From Methanomassiliicoccales archaeon (lineage in GTDB: Archaea > Thermoplasmatota > Thermoplasmata > Methanomassiliicoccales > UBA472), in contig DASXVU010000030.1 of the NCBI GenBank assembly GCA_036504055.1, forward strand, positions 1 through 64,000: a stretch of DNA of 64,000 nt, given 5' to 3'. A model generated the notes under the pieces. That model was not told the origin of the DNA. It worked only from the letters and a program-made list of their open reading frames with translations, and made no database searches. A program made the position numbers and the translations under genes. The number at the start of each line of letters is the position of its first letter. The stretch's first letter is position 1. Shown one piece after another: positions 27,551-36,145 of this stretch.

Positions 27551-28309
27551 ATGAGAAAATCTATCATGATATTGGCGTCCATCTTAGCGTTGTCCTGCCT
27601 GATCCTGAGCGCAGCGGTCCCGGCCTTGGCTGCCGACCCTTTGCGCAGGGAGGTCCGGACGGGCAGTTCCACTGTCGGTCTTAACAGCTATTCGGTCATC
27701 GGAGAGTTCACCACCGACCAGAGCCTGGCAGTGACACCGGACATATCGTACACCGTGTTCACCATCGGCGACAACGGCCCGGTCTATTACGATATCCTGC
27801 TCATGGACCAGGCGAACTACACCAAATACCAGAACAACGGCAACTTCTCCTACATCGCTGCCGGATCGAAGATCGGCCAGTCAGTGCAATCGGTCTCTGT
27901 ATCCACCCTGCCACTGGCCCAGCAGACACATTATTTCCTGGTGGCGGACAATACCAACCTGCCGGCAGGCGGTTCCACTCCGACCCAGGAACTGCGTGTC
28001 GGGTACGTCCTCACCGGATACGATATGTCCATCCAGTTCCCGTCGAATAACCCGGTGGCTATCGGATTGGCAGTACTTGCTGTCATGGCGATACTGGCGA
28101 TCATCGTGGTCGTCCTGCTCGTCCTGTATTTCGTTACCAGAAAGAAGAAGACGACCCCGACCCCACCGATGGCGGCGCCGATGGTGACACCGATGCCAGT
28201 TCAGCCAGTGATCAAACCGATGACACCGGAGGGCAACTGCCCGGTCTGCGGAAAACCGGTGAGCGCGGATTTCATGGTATGTCCGAACTGCGGAAATCGT
28301 TTGAAATGA
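27551..28309 (+). CDS. Secreted/membrane protein with cytoplasmic zinc ribbon
   Basis: 252 residues. A signal peptide (SIMILASILALSCLILSAAVPALA) is followed by an outer domain of about 140 residues and one membrane helix (about 171-196, IGLAVLAVMAILAIIVVVLLVLYFV). A Pro/Met-rich linker leads to a C-terminal zinc ribbon (CPVCGKPVSADFMVCPNCG). The layout places a zinc ribbon inside and a sensor-like domain outside. Function unknown. A TATA-like CTTATAAAG near 27512 precedes it and a hairpin terminator follows. Confidence 0.7.
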   Translation: MRKSIMILASILALSCLILSAAVPALAADPLRREVRTGSSTVGLNSYSVIGEFTTDQSLAVTPDISYTVFTIGDNGPVYYDILLMDQANYTKYQNNGNFSYIAAGSKIGQSVQSVSVSTLPLAQQTHYFLVADNTNLPAGGSTPTQELRVGYVLTGYDMSIQFPSNNPVAIGLAVLAVMAILAIIVVVLLVLYFVTRKKKTTPTPPMAAPMVTPMPVQPVIKPMTPEGNCPVCGKPVSADFMVCPNCGNRLK

Positions 28310-28313
28310 ACAA

Positions 28314-28338
28314 GGGGGCATCAACCCCCGATCCTTTT
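28314..28338. terminator. Hairpin terminator between convergent genes
   Basis: GGGGG (28314-28318) and CCCCC (28325-28329) with a six-base loop, followed by CCTTTTTCT. It sits between the convergent 27551 gene and aIF5B. The T-run is on the plus strand, so it mainly serves the plus-strand gene. Confidence 0.65.
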
Positions 28339-28347
28339 TCTAAAAAC

Positions 28348-30096
28348 TCACATTCCCCAGAAGCGGTCCTTCTTCCGCTTTATCTCGAGGGTCTCGTCCA
28401 GCACCATCTTCTCGTCGGTGTTGAGATCGTAATCGGCCAGGCCTTTGACCTCCGATTCCAGGATATCCACGTACAGTATCGAATCGACGTCGATCTGGCG
28501 GCCCACCGTCGGACCGTCGATGGATATGGCGATCTCCTGCCCGGAGATACCTTCCTTCAGGATGTCCTCGTTGTCGCGCAGGCTCTTGATCTTGCCGATC
28601 TCGTTTCCATCCTTGTCGATCAGCCTCTGGCCGTTCCTGATTCGTCCGGCCAGAACGCGTACGCCGACGATGGCCGGTTTGCTGACCCGGAAGACGCAGT
28701 TGGGAAGCAACCGGATCTTGCCTGGGAAGGCGGTCAATGACCGCTTCTCCAGTTCTGCCTTGTGCTTCTCTTCCGCCACCCATTTCTGATAGTCTTCGAT
28801 CAGTCCGTAGACGATGTCGTTCAGGAAGATCTTGCCCGGGTAATTTGGCAGCGCTTCCTTGGCGTCGACAAGCATATCGATGTTGAAGCCCAGCACTGCC
28901 CGGTGGAGTTCGTCATTGTATGAGGACACCTCGATGAGGTCCCTCCTGGAAACGTCCCCTACCTCGTACTTGCGGATCGGGATCCCGGCTTTGGCCGCCT
29001 CGAACGCCAGAGCCTCCAGGGAACCGATGGCATCAGCCTTTATCATGACGCCAGAGTCGACCGTTTCGATGTTCACCTTGGTCTCCTTGGTTATCTCTTC
29101 CAGGACCGCCTTCTCATTGCCTTTGATCACCCGCAACGGAGCACCAGCAATGACCCCTTCCAATGTCTGGCACATGACCTTCACGCCTGCCGCGGCGGTG
29201 ACCTCGGTCACGGACCCGAACTTGTCCCGCGGGTCCCGGATCTCGTCCAGCGGCTTCGGTTTCAGGATGGCCTTGACCTTGGTTATGACCGGTTTGTTCC
29301 TGGTGCCCAGGGCGACCACGTCTCCCCGGTGGAGGGTACCTGCGTAGAGGATGACATCGACCGTCGGTCCGAGCCCCTTCTCCTCCTTGACCTCCAGGAT
29401 CGTGCCTTTGGCCGGACCCTCCTCGGTCTTCAGTTCGCTCTCCAGGAACCTTTGGGCCAGTCCCACCAGGACCAGCAACAGGTCGGGTATGCCCTCCCCG
29501 GTCTTGGCTGAGATGGGGATGAGCGCGATGTTCTTGGTGAAATCCTCGATCCGGTCATAGCGGTCAGCGGAGAGACCTTCCATGGCCAACCTGCCGGAGA
29601 TATCGTACAACCGGTTGTTGAGGTTCTCCTTGGCGTTCTCCGGCTGCTCCTTCTCGGAAAATATGAAAGGGGACTTGGGGTGAGATATCCAGCCATCCAC
29701 CAGATCGATCTTGTTGAGGGCTATGATGAAGGGCGTCTTGAAACGCCTGAGGATGTTGATGGATTCGACGGTCTGCGGCTTCAGCCCTTCATTGATGTCG
29801 ATGACCAAGATGGCGATGTCCGCCAGGGAACCGCCCCTCGCGCGCAGTGAAGTGAATGACTGGTGTCCCGGTGTATCGATGAACAATAGGCCAGGCACAC
29901 CGAACTTCCTCTTCCCCATCAGCTGGGCGCACACCTTCTCGATATGCTCCAGCGGCACCTCGGTCGCTCCGATGTGCTGGGTGATGAAACCGGCCTCGCG
30001 TGACATTACGGCGGTGCCGCGGATGTAATCAAGCAGGCTGGTCTTGCCATGGTCGACGTGACCAAGTACACTGACTATAGGCTGCCTGATGCTCAT
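28348..30096 (-). CDS. infB: Translation initiation factor aIF5B (IF2-like GTPase)
   Basis: 582 residues from the ATG at 30096. G1 is [10 protein letters not shown] near residue 12, G3 DTPGHQSF, G4 NKID. Domains II-IV of IF2/eIF5B follow, ending with the long-helix domain III and a C-terminal beta barrel. It promotes subunit joining in initiation. The frame extends to 30150, but a TATA-like AGAAATACAT centred near 30122 predicts transcription starting at the 30096 ATG. It may thus be a separate unit from ndk, with T-rich sequence between them. Confidence 0.96.
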   Translation of the reverse strand: MSIRQPIVSVLGHVDHGKTSLLDYIRGTAVMSREAGFITQHIGATEVPLEHIEKVCAQLMGKRKFGVPGLLFIDTPGHQSFTSLRARGGSLADIAILVIDINEGLKPQTVESINILRRFKTPFIIALNKIDLVDGWISHPKSPFIFSEKEQPENAKENLNNRLYDISGRLAMEGLSADRYDRIEDFTKNIALIPISAKTGEGIPDLLLVLVGLAQRFLESELKTEEGPAKGTILEVKEEKGLGPTVDVILYAGTLHRGDVVALGTRNKPVITKVKAILKPKPLDEIRDPRDKFGSVTEVTAAAGVKVMCQTLEGVIAGAPLRVIKGNEKAVLEEITKETKVNIETVDSGVMIKADAIGSLEALAFEAAKAGIPIRKYEVGDVSRRDLIEVSSYNDELHRAVLGFNIDMLVDAKEALPNYPGKIFLNDIVYGLIEDYQKWVAEEKHKAELEKRSLTAFPGKIRLLPNCVFRVSKPAIVGVRVLAGRIRNGQRLIDKDGNEIGKIKSLRDNEDILKEGISGQEIAISIDGPTVGRQIDVDSILYVDILESEVKGLADYDLNTDEKMVLDETLEIKRKKDRFWGM

Positions 30097-30224
30097 ATCC
30101 AATCGGATTATGGCAAATGTATTTCTATCTTTCTTAGCACCGACGAACAATCGGGATGGATAGTGGGAATACGACTAGAAAAATGAGAATGGAAGAAGGT
30201 TAGGAAAACGTTTTGCCAGTCGGT

Positions 30225-30677
30225 TCACTCGAACAGCCAGGAGCTGACGTTGTACTTGTAGTCCTGGAGCTCGTAGTCGTTGAAGAACAGGTTGATCTCC
30301 CGCTTCGCCGATTCCGGGGAATCGGAGCCGTGGATCAGGTTCCTGCCCGTCTGCTGCGCCAGGTCGCCCCGGATCGTTCCAGGGGAGGCTTCCTTGGGAT
30401 TGGTCTTGCCCATCATCGTCCTTAGTGTGGCGACGATGTCGTCCCCTTCCCAGACCATTACAAGCACCGGACCGGAGGTCATGTACTCGATCAGGCCGTT
30501 GAAGAAGCCCTTTCCCTTGTGCTCCCCATAATGGCGCTCGGCCAGTTCCTTTGGGATCCTCATGAACTTCATTGCGACCGGCTTGAAGCCCTTGGCCTCG
30601 ATCCGGCCCAATATCTCGCTCATGAGCCCGCGCTGGATAGCGTCCGGCTTAAGCATAACGAACGTGCGCTCGATCAT
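30225..30677 (-). CDS. ndk: Nucleoside diphosphate kinase
   Basis: 150 residues. [15 protein letters not shown] opens the protein. The catalytic-His neighbourhood is [16 protein letters not shown], the classical Ndk active-site motif. It makes NTPs from NDPs. It follows rpl24e in the usual archaeal L7Ae-S28e-L24e-Ndk order. ATG 30677 is chosen over the upstream in-frame ATG at 30698, because homologues begin at the MIERTF position. Confidence 0.96.
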   Translation of the reverse strand: MIERTFVMLKPDAIQRGLMSEILGRIEAKGFKPVAMKFMRIPKELAERHYGEHKGKGFFNGLIEYMTSGPVLVMVWEGDDIVATLRTMMGKTNPKEASPGTIRGDLAQQTGRNLIHGSDSPESAKREINLFFNDYELQDYKYNVSSWLFE

Positions 30678-30694
30678 CTGGTTTTCGCCCCAGA

Positions 30695-31069
30695 TCACGC
30701 TTCAGGGGCCTTGGCCTTCGCCTTGGCTTCCTTTGGCTTCTTTTCCTTCTTGGGCTTGGCCTCGGCTGCGGGAACGACTGCGGTCTCCTCCGGAGCCGGG
30801 AGAGCCTTGGGCTCTACCGGTGCCAGCTCTGCCTTTGCGGCAGCGTCGTCCGCTGCCTTCAGGTTGCGGGCATCCGTGGCGAGGTTCTTGCGTGCGGTGT
30901 ACGCGGCGGTCCAGGTGACCTTCCTCGGGACGCGGCCCATGTCGATCATGTTCTTGGAGCACTTGTTGCTGCAGAACAGATACGTGGTTCCGTCCTTCTT
31001 GACGTACATCTTACCGGTGCCTGGCTCGATCGATGCTCCACAGAAGGAGCATATCTTTTGCTCAACCAT
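30695..31069 (-). CDS. rpl24e: Ribosomal protein L24e with long Ala/Lys/Glu-rich tail
   Basis: 124 residues. The first 60 residues are a standard L24e with zinc-binding cysteines ([11 protein letters not shown] and FCSNKCSKN). After about residue 62 comes a low-complexity tail of roughly 60 residues rich in Ala, Lys, Glu and Pro (for example [20 protein letters not shown]). Archaeal L24e is normally near 55-70 residues, so the tail is an extension resembling a histone-H1-like tail. Confidence 0.92.
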   Translation of the reverse strand: MVEQKICSFCGASIEPGTGKMYVKKDGTTYLFCSNKCSKNMIDMGRVPRKVTWTAAYTARKNLATDARNLKAADDAAAKAELAPVEPKALPAPEETAVVPAAEAKPKKEKKPKEAKAKAKAPEA

Positions 31070-31087
31070 TTTATGTCACCGTCCAGT

Positions 31088-31300
31088 TTACCGAATAGAT
31101 AGCTTGCGGGCCTCTCTCGAGGTCTCCCTTAGCATTAGGATGTCGCCCATGCGCACTGGCCCCATGATATTCCTGGTGATGATCCTCCCCTTGTCGCGAC
31201 CGTCTAGTACACGGACCTTGACCTGGGTAGCCTCACCCGTCATCCCGGTGCGGCCGATGATCTCGACCACTTCCGAGGCGATGCTCTCTTCATCCACCAT
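31088..31300 (-). CDS. rps28e: Ribosomal protein S28e
   Basis: 70 residues. [41 protein letters not shown] is the S28e OB-fold signature. Sits between rpl7ae and rpl24e with gaps of 16 and 18 bases in the conserved archaeal ribosomal operon. Confidence 0.96.
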   Translation of the reverse strand: MVDEESIASEVVEIIGRTGMTGEATQVKVRVLDGRDKGRIITRNIMGPVRMGDILMLRETSREARKLSIR

Positions 31301-31316
31301 GGTTTAGCACCTTACC

Positions 31317-31694
31317 TTACTTCGCTGCCCTGAGCTTCCTGGCGTTCTCGACGAGGTTGTCCAGCACTGGCTTCCCCTTTCCGGCGTCCAGTATTGCGAT
31401 GGACGCGGTGGGCTTTTCCAGTCCGCACGCGTTGCCGAGCTCCGCCTTGGATGCTACGTAGACGTACGGGACGTTACGCTCCTCGCACAGGAGGGGCATG
31501 TGAGCCAGGATCTCTGGGGGCTGGACGTCCTCAGCCATTACGATAAGGACCGCCTCTCCTCGCTCGACAAGCTTGGTGACCTCGTTGGTCCCCTTCTTGA
31601 TCTTGCCGGTGTCGCGAGCAAGCTCGACGACCTCGTAGGCCTTGTCCTGCAGTTCCTTTGTCATCTCGAATCTAACGAATGCTGGTTTTGCCAT
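31317..31694 (-). CDS. rpl7ae: Ribosomal protein L7Ae
   Basis: 125 residues. L7Ae binds kink-turns in 23S rRNA, box C/D and H/ACA guide RNAs and RNase P. KKGTNEVTKLVERGEAVLIVMAEDVQPPEILAHMPLLCEE is the RNA-binding family core. First gene of the operon. The start is preceded by GAGGTG, and the leader can fold into a kink-turn-like structure, suggesting autoregulation. Confidence 0.96.
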   Translation of the reverse strand: MAKPAFVRFEMTKELQDKAYEVVELARDTGKIKKGTNEVTKLVERGEAVLIVMAEDVQPPEILAHMPLLCEERNVPYVYVASKAELGNACGLEKPTASIAILDAGKGKPVLDNLVENARKLRAAK

Positions 31695-31700
31695 TATTTC

Positions 31701-31739
31701 ACCTCATTCGGATGTTAAACATCCTCATCATTCATTGGT
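31701..31739 (-). promoter_or_regulatory. Kink-turn-like fold in the L7Ae mRNA leader
   Basis: On the minus strand the leader reads ...GAT GA GGATG TTTAA CATCC GA ATGAGGTG. A 5-bp stem (GGATG/CATCC) is flanked by tandem G-A/A-G pairs and a three-base bulge (GAT), the layout of a kink-turn, which L7Ae binds. The 3' side runs into the GAGGTG Shine-Dalgarno, and an upstream ACC could pair with its GGT. Seen: the stem and GA pairs. Inferred: L7Ae binding and repression. Confidence 0.55.
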
Positions 31740-31767
31740 AGAATGCGGAATGTGCCAAAGTCATGGT

Positions 31768-31780
31768 GATATTTATAACT
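31768..31780 (-). promoter_or_regulatory. Promoter of the L7Ae operon
   Basis: AGTTATAAATATC on the minus strand is a clear TATA box; a start about 25 bp downstream (near 31750) gives a 56-base leader that includes the kink-turn-like fold. Confidence 0.6.
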
Positions 31781-31863
31781 TGTCGGGTGGTCCCATAGGA
31801 GGTAGTTTGGACAATGGCCAGGCGACGACAAGGACTTCTTTGATAAGACCATTTCGGATATGT

Positions 31864-33306
31864 TTACGGACCAACCTTCCTGTGCAACCAATGGTCTACC
31901 AACCACATCGAGCCAAGCAGGCCGACCAACAGGTCCACTCCTACCAATATGAACACGTATGCCATCGTGGTGGACATTCCTGGCTTGTAGATGGCGGTGA
32001 TCGAGTTGCCGGTCACCTCGATTATTGTATCATTTGCCAGCAAAAAGCTGGTATTGAAGTTGGTATCCAGGTCCAGACCGTACCTCCATTCTGTGGAACC
32101 ATGGCTGCCGATCAGCACTATCGAATCGTTCTTTTGGACCAGCAGGCCGTCCCCATAAATACCCATGATCCAAACCACACCCGTTTCGTTGGATCGATAG
32201 GCTCGACCGTCCGGACCTACTGCCCATATCATTCTGGCTTCATCTTCGAGATAGGCCGTGTCTCCATTGACAAATACATTACCGACCGCCCCTTGGAATT
32301 CCGTTCTGAACCGGAAAGCACTATCGCTTGTTCTTCGCGCACTCAGCGTGGTGTTGCTGATATTGCCGTGATCATCGATGGAGCGACTGAAGCTGTAGTT
32401 CACGGTCTGTATTGTAATCATCCAGTCATTCAATTGCTCTTGCGGTTGGATAGGTTCCGTCGGTTCCATCGTCCAATTCTTTTGCAGATCCTTGGTCAAT
32501 CCCATTTCGACGTAAAACGGGCCGCTGAGGGAATTGTCATTAATGAATGGTATTGTGATCGTTCCGTTTTTCTCCAGATTTATGAAGTTAATAAAGTTAA
32601 CAGAGCCTGAAATTATGGATGAATATGAGAACGCATTCCTTTTGCCGAGGATCGATCCGTCCGATGATATCGAAATTAGCTCATCAAAGGCAAGGTCATC
32701 ATAAAGGCTGATGGCATTCTTCGATCCGACCCCGTGGTCGATCAGGACAGTCCCATCGGTGCACGATCCCCATAAATTCACCGAGCCATTATCCGTATAC
32801 CTCCAATTCACCCAACCATTACTGTTAAGGCAAAGCACTGTGCCTGTCATGGATCCGTTTGCGATATGCAAGTAGAGATTGCGATCATATCCGGTGTCGC
32901 ACCTGTCCATGCCCGCTTCTGTGAAGCTCCATTTCAGACCTCCGTTCTTCTTAAGGCATTCCAGTGTCGTGGTTCCGTTATGCTTGTCGATCAAAAGGAG
33001 ATCGTCCATGTAATATTGATTGTAGGAAACCAAAGAGGTGTATGGATGTTCCCAGACCACTCTGTTGTTCGAATCGATGGATCTTATCTTCAGATCATCC
33101 ACATCATTCATGATTATCGAGTCGTTCGTATGAGAGACCACTTGACCCTGGTTGGTTTCCATGTCTATCTTCCATTTGATACCCATGCCTCCGGTCGCTC
33201 TTTCCTCATCAAGGAGACCGATCCCAATGATACCAGATGATACCAGAAATAAAGCGATGAGCACGAATATCGCCAAGAGCTTGAGATTCCGACCTATCTT
33301 ATCCAA
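31864..33306 (-). CDS. Secreted PQQ-like beta-propeller protein, membrane anchored at both ends
   Basis: 480 residues. An N-terminal hydrophobic anchor (LLAIFVLIALFLVSSGIIGIGLL) is followed by repeated motifs ending in aromatic-Trp patterns (KWKIDMETN, GGLKWSFTEAG, GWVNWRYTDNG). These are typical of PQQ/WD-like propeller blades, outside the cell. A C-terminal helix (about 447-472) and a short basic tail complete the protein. Base composition is lower in GC than its neighbours. The start is TTG at 33306, about 9 bases after a predicted transcript start from TATA-like GAATAAATATC. Function unknown; surface binding or signalling is plausible. Confidence 0.65.
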   Translation of the reverse strand: MDKIGRNLKLLAIFVLIALFLVSSGIIGIGLLDEERATGGMGIKWKIDMETNQGQVVSHTNDSIIMNDVDDLKIRSIDSNNRVVWEHPYTSLVSYNQYYMDDLLLIDKHNGTTTLECLKKNGGLKWSFTEAGMDRCDTGYDRNLYLHIANGSMTGTVLCLNSNGWVNWRYTDNGSVNLWGSCTDGTVLIDHGVGSKNAISLYDDLAFDELISISSDGSILGKRNAFSYSSIISGSVNFINFINLEKNGTITIPFINDNSLSGPFYVEMGLTKDLQKNWTMEPTEPIQPQEQLNDWMITIQTVNYSFSRSIDDHGNISNTTLSARRTSDSAFRFRTEFQGAVGNVFVNGDTAYLEDEARMIWAVGPDGRAYRSNETGVVWIMGIYGDGLLVQKNDSIVLIGSHGSTEWRYGLDLDTNFNTSFLLANDTIIEVTGNSITAIYKPGMSTTMAYVFILVGVDLLVGLLGSMWLVDHWLHRKVGP

Positions 33307-33350
33307 TCTGCTTCCCAGTATGAGAGGCTGTGACTGATATTTATTCTACC

Positions 33351-33367
33351 GTATATATTGTATATAC
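33351..33367. promoter_or_regulatory. 17-bp palindrome upstream of the propeller-protein gene
   Basis: GTATATA-TTG-TATATAC, arms of 7 bp with a three-base centre, immediately upstream of the TATA-like element of the 33306 gene. It also lies in the tail of the degraded Mop sequence. It is an operator-like position, but AT-rich enough to arise by chance. Confidence 0.35.
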
Positions 33368-33379
33368 TGGAATGGGAAT

Positions 33380-33569
33380 GAATCTCGAAAGACATGCTCG
33401 CTGAAGCCCACCGAGACCTCGTTCCCTAGTATCAGGTCCTTCGTTTCACCGATGCCTTGGTGGCGACGGTCATGATCGTTGGGGGAGGCTGTCTTTCATC
33501 CTTACCTTGGATGTGACGGCCCCGTTCTCTACCGCTTCAATCGTCGGCTGATCTGGTTATTGCGTTCAT
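33380..33569 (-). pseudogene. Frameshifted Mop/TOBE (molybdate-binding) domain remnant
   Basis: Directly after modC (ATG at 33569, one base past its stop) the minus strand reads as a small molybdenum-binding (Mop) domain, but spread over three frames. First comes RNNQISRR, then IEAVENGAVTSKVRMKDSLPQ, then TIMTVATKASV, then IGETKDLILGNEVSVGFSEHVF. The order matches Mop/TOBE domains (ARNQ-x-GTV, then GAVxxxVxM, then VATKASVxxLxL, then GxEVxxxFxxxxV). At least two or three frame changes break it. Either it is a decayed molbindin or TOBE tail, or the sequence has indel errors. Confidence 0.6.
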
Positions 33570-33570
33570 T

Positions 33571-34377
33571 TCACTTTCTTGCCTCCAGATCATTTCCATT
33601 CTGTCCACTGCACGTCTGTGGGAGGGACAATCCGTGAATCGATGGCCGTTCCTCCGACGTCTGCCATGAGAGTGAGGAGACTGGCAGGGTCATTCCTATG
33701 CTTGCGATGGCCTCGCTGGGTTTCCCGCGTTTCACTATCCTGCCCTGATCCAACAGGCAAGCGCTATCTCCCAGCTCCACCGCATCCCCGATATCATGAG
33801 TGACGATGATGCACGGGGTCCTGGTCCTTCGGATCAATGTCCTGATCTCTTTTCGGATCGTCGTCTGGGCGCCCGTGTCGAGGGCGTTCAGCGGCTCGTC
33901 CAGGAGGAAAATGTTGGGTCCCAGGACAAGCGTCCTTAGCAGGGCCACTTGCTGCCTCTGGCCCCCGGAAAGGTTCGATATCCGCACATCCTTGAGCTCC
34001 CATAGGGAATATTCCTCCATGTAGGGACGGACAGTCTCGATGATCTCCTTTTCTCTAAGCCTCTTGACCTTAAGGCCAAAGGCCAGGTTCCCTAACACCG
34101 TCATATGTGGGAATAGGGCATAGTTCTGGAACATGAAACCAGTGCCGCGCTGGTCGACCGGGAGGTTGATGCCCGCCTCGGAATCGAACAGGACGCTCCC
34201 GTTTATCACGATCCTGCCGCTGTCAGGTTGCATGAGTCCGGCGACCATCTTCAGTATGGTCGTCTTCCCGGATCCATTTCTACCGAACAGCACATGGATG
34301 TCCTCATCTTTGACCATCATATCGACGTCTAGGACGTAGTCCCTGAGCTGCTTCTTGACCCTGATCTCAACTGACAT
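33571..34377 (-). CDS. modC: Molybdate/tungstate ABC transporter ATP-binding protein
   Basis: 268 residues. Walker A FGRNGSGKTTIL near residue 31, signature LSGGQRQQVALLRTL, Walker B NIFLLDEPLNALD and the H-loop IIVTHDIGDAVE. The C-terminal part after about 220 is short and lacks a complete TOBE domain; a broken Mop-like sequence lies directly downstream. Overlaps modB by 11 bases. It supplies molybdate for the nitrogenase cofactor; tungstate selectivity cannot be excluded. Confidence 0.88.
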   Translation of the reverse strand: MSVEIRVKKQLRDYVLDVDMMVKDEDIHVLFGRNGSGKTTILKMVAGLMQPDSGRIVINGSVLFDSEAGINLPVDQRGTGFMFQNYALFPHMTVLGNLAFGLKVKRLREKEIIETVRPYMEEYSLWELKDVRISNLSGGQRQQVALLRTLVLGPNIFLLDEPLNALDTGAQTTIRKEIRTLIRRTRTPCIIVTHDIGDAVELGDSACLLDQGRIVKRGKPSEAIASIGMTLPVSSLSWQTSEERPSIHGLSLPQTCSGQNGNDLEARK

Positions 34378-35206
34378 TGGCCATCCTCCTGCCCAGCAAT
34401 TTTACAGAAAGGATAACTGCGAAGGAAATTGCTACCAGAACGATCGATATGGACAAGGCCGGCCCGATGTCGCCTTCGAACGATGAGTAAATGGCCAGAG
34501 GCATGGTCTGGGTCACCCCTGGCATGTTGCCAGCGAACATAATGGTCGCCCCGAACTCCCCAAGCGCCCGGGCCCAGGCCATGATGGCGCCGGACAGCAG
34601 GCCGCTCGAAGCTAGGGGCAGGGATATGCGGGAGAATGTGTTCCAACGGGACGAACCCATGGTCCGGGCTGTTTCCTCATACTCTATATCCACTCCCTGA
34701 AAGCTCATCCGTGCCTGACGGATATAGAACGGTGAGGAGACGAACACCTGGGCCAGCACCACTGCGAATGTGGTGAAGGCGATGTCCACCCCGAACAAAT
34801 GGAAGTATTGTCCAATGATCCCGCGCCTGCCGAACGCCATTAGCAAGGCAAGACCCGCCACGGCCGGAGGTAGGACGGCCGGGATATCGGTGATGGTGTC
34901 AACCAGCATCCTGCCCCGATACTCGAACCTTGCGTTGATGTAAGCGATCGGGGTGCCGAAAAGCAATACGATGATCGTGCTCGCTGTGGCAGTGATCAGA
35001 CTGAGCCATAACGCGTCGGCAACGGTTGGGTCGTTCAGGGATGTTAGAAAATCCCCAAGGGATATCTTGAGAAAAAGGGAGGCGATGGGGATCGAGATAA
35101 AGGCTAGGGCTAACACTATGATCACGCCCAGCAACAGGCGGCCGGCGTAGCTGCCCATCTTGTTCCCCCATTTTCTTGCCCTCGCCTCTGTTTCTTGCAT
35201 CTTCAC
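34367..35206 (-). CDS. modB: Molybdate/tungstate ABC transporter permease
   Basis: 279 residues with six membrane helices. The EAA loop region reads EYEETARTMGSSRWNTFSRISLPLA, the motif that contacts ModC. AVLPPAVAGLALLMAFG is characteristic of ModB. Gap to modA is 25 bases; overlap with modC 11 bases. Confidence 0.9.
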   Translation of the reverse strand: MKMQETEARARKWGNKMGSYAGRLLLGVIIVLALAFISIPIASLFLKISLGDFLTSLNDPTVADALWLSLITATASTIIVLLFGTPIAYINARFEYRGRMLVDTITDIPAVLPPAVAGLALLMAFGRRGIIGQYFHLFGVDIAFTTFAVVLAQVFVSSPFYIRQARMSFQGVDIEYEETARTMGSSRWNTFSRISLPLASSGLLSGAIMAWARALGEFGATIMFAGNMPGVTQTMPLAIYSSFEGDIGPALSISIVLVAISFAVILSVKLLGRRMANVS

Positions 35207-35231
35207 AACTCGGCAGACCTATTTTCTTGGC

Positions 35232-36050
35232 TCATTCCACTGTGATGAAACCGTATTTGGCCATTACCGCCTGACCGTCTGGTGACATCACATAGCCTAT
35301 GAAACCAGATGCCTCGGTCGGATGGGCGAAGGAAACAAGCCCACCTATCGGATAAACAGCGATAACATTGTAAGCGTCCGAGATCGGTATCTGGGTGACC
35401 TTCGACCCTGCCCCTGCCGCATCGGTGGTATAGACTATTCCAGCGTCCGCCTCTCCTAATGATATCTTTGTGACGATGTTGTTCACAGAGGATTCCTGTG
35501 ACACCACGTTGCCCATGACCTTGGTCTGGAAATCGGTGAACTCCGAGCTGCTGTTCGATATCGATCTCATGAAGGTCCTGGTGTAATTGCCGATGGGGAC
35601 ACTGGTGTCTCCGATCACGATCTTGATCCCGGATTTCGTGAGATCGGAAAGGGAGATCACCCCGGCTGTGTTTGAAGACGGGACAATGACCACCAAGCGG
35701 TTCTTAGCGAATGTCTGAATGGTCGAGTTATCGATCATATCGGCGGTCGCCACCGCATTCAGATTCTTGTAATCGGCAGAGGCGAATACATCTGCGGTGG
35801 CACCGTTAAGGAGCTGTGTCTTGAGGTTGGCAGATCCGTCAAAGTTGAAATTCAGCTTGATGTTGGTGTGATTTGCTTCATAGTTGTTTCCCATTTCAGT
35901 GAAGGCCGCTTTCAGGGAAGCCGCGGCGAACACGGTGACCTCTGTCTTGTTCGCCGACGGTTGGGTGCTTAAGGAAACGCCAGCGACGACTATTGCGACG
36001 ATGACCAGCACTACGGCGATGACGGTCAAGGCCTTCTTGTTCAATGCCAT
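35232..36050 (-). CDS. modA: Molybdate/tungstate-binding lipoprotein-like protein
   Basis: 272 residues. An N-terminal anchor/signal (LTVIAVVLVIVAIVVAGVSL) is followed by the ModA fold: TVFAAASLKAAFTEMG (ligand loop), DGSANLKTQLLNGATADVFASAD and FTDFQTKVMGNVVSQESSVNNIVTKISLGEADAGIVYTTDA. No lipobox Cys is seen, so it is anchored by the N-terminal helix. GGAGG lies 8 bases before the ATG. Confidence 0.93.
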   Translation of the reverse strand: MALNKKALTVIAVVLVIVAIVVAGVSLSTQPSANKTEVTVFAAASLKAAFTEMGNNYEANHTNIKLNFNFDGSANLKTQLLNGATADVFASADYKNLNAVATADMIDNSTIQTFAKNRLVVIVPSSNTAGVISLSDLTKSGIKIVIGDTSVPIGNYTRTFMRSISNSSSEFTDFQTKVMGNVVSQESSVNNIVTKISLGEADAGIVYTTDAAGAGSKVTQIPISDAYNVIAVYPIGGLVSFAHPTEASGFIGYVMSPDGQAVMAKYGFITVE

Positions 36051-36145
36051 ATCAGATCCTCCATTTTCCTGTATTCGTTATCCCTAGTTTTTCCAATCCA
36101 GATGCATTTCGACCAGGTTCGTATATCATGGGAATTTCCTCTTTT

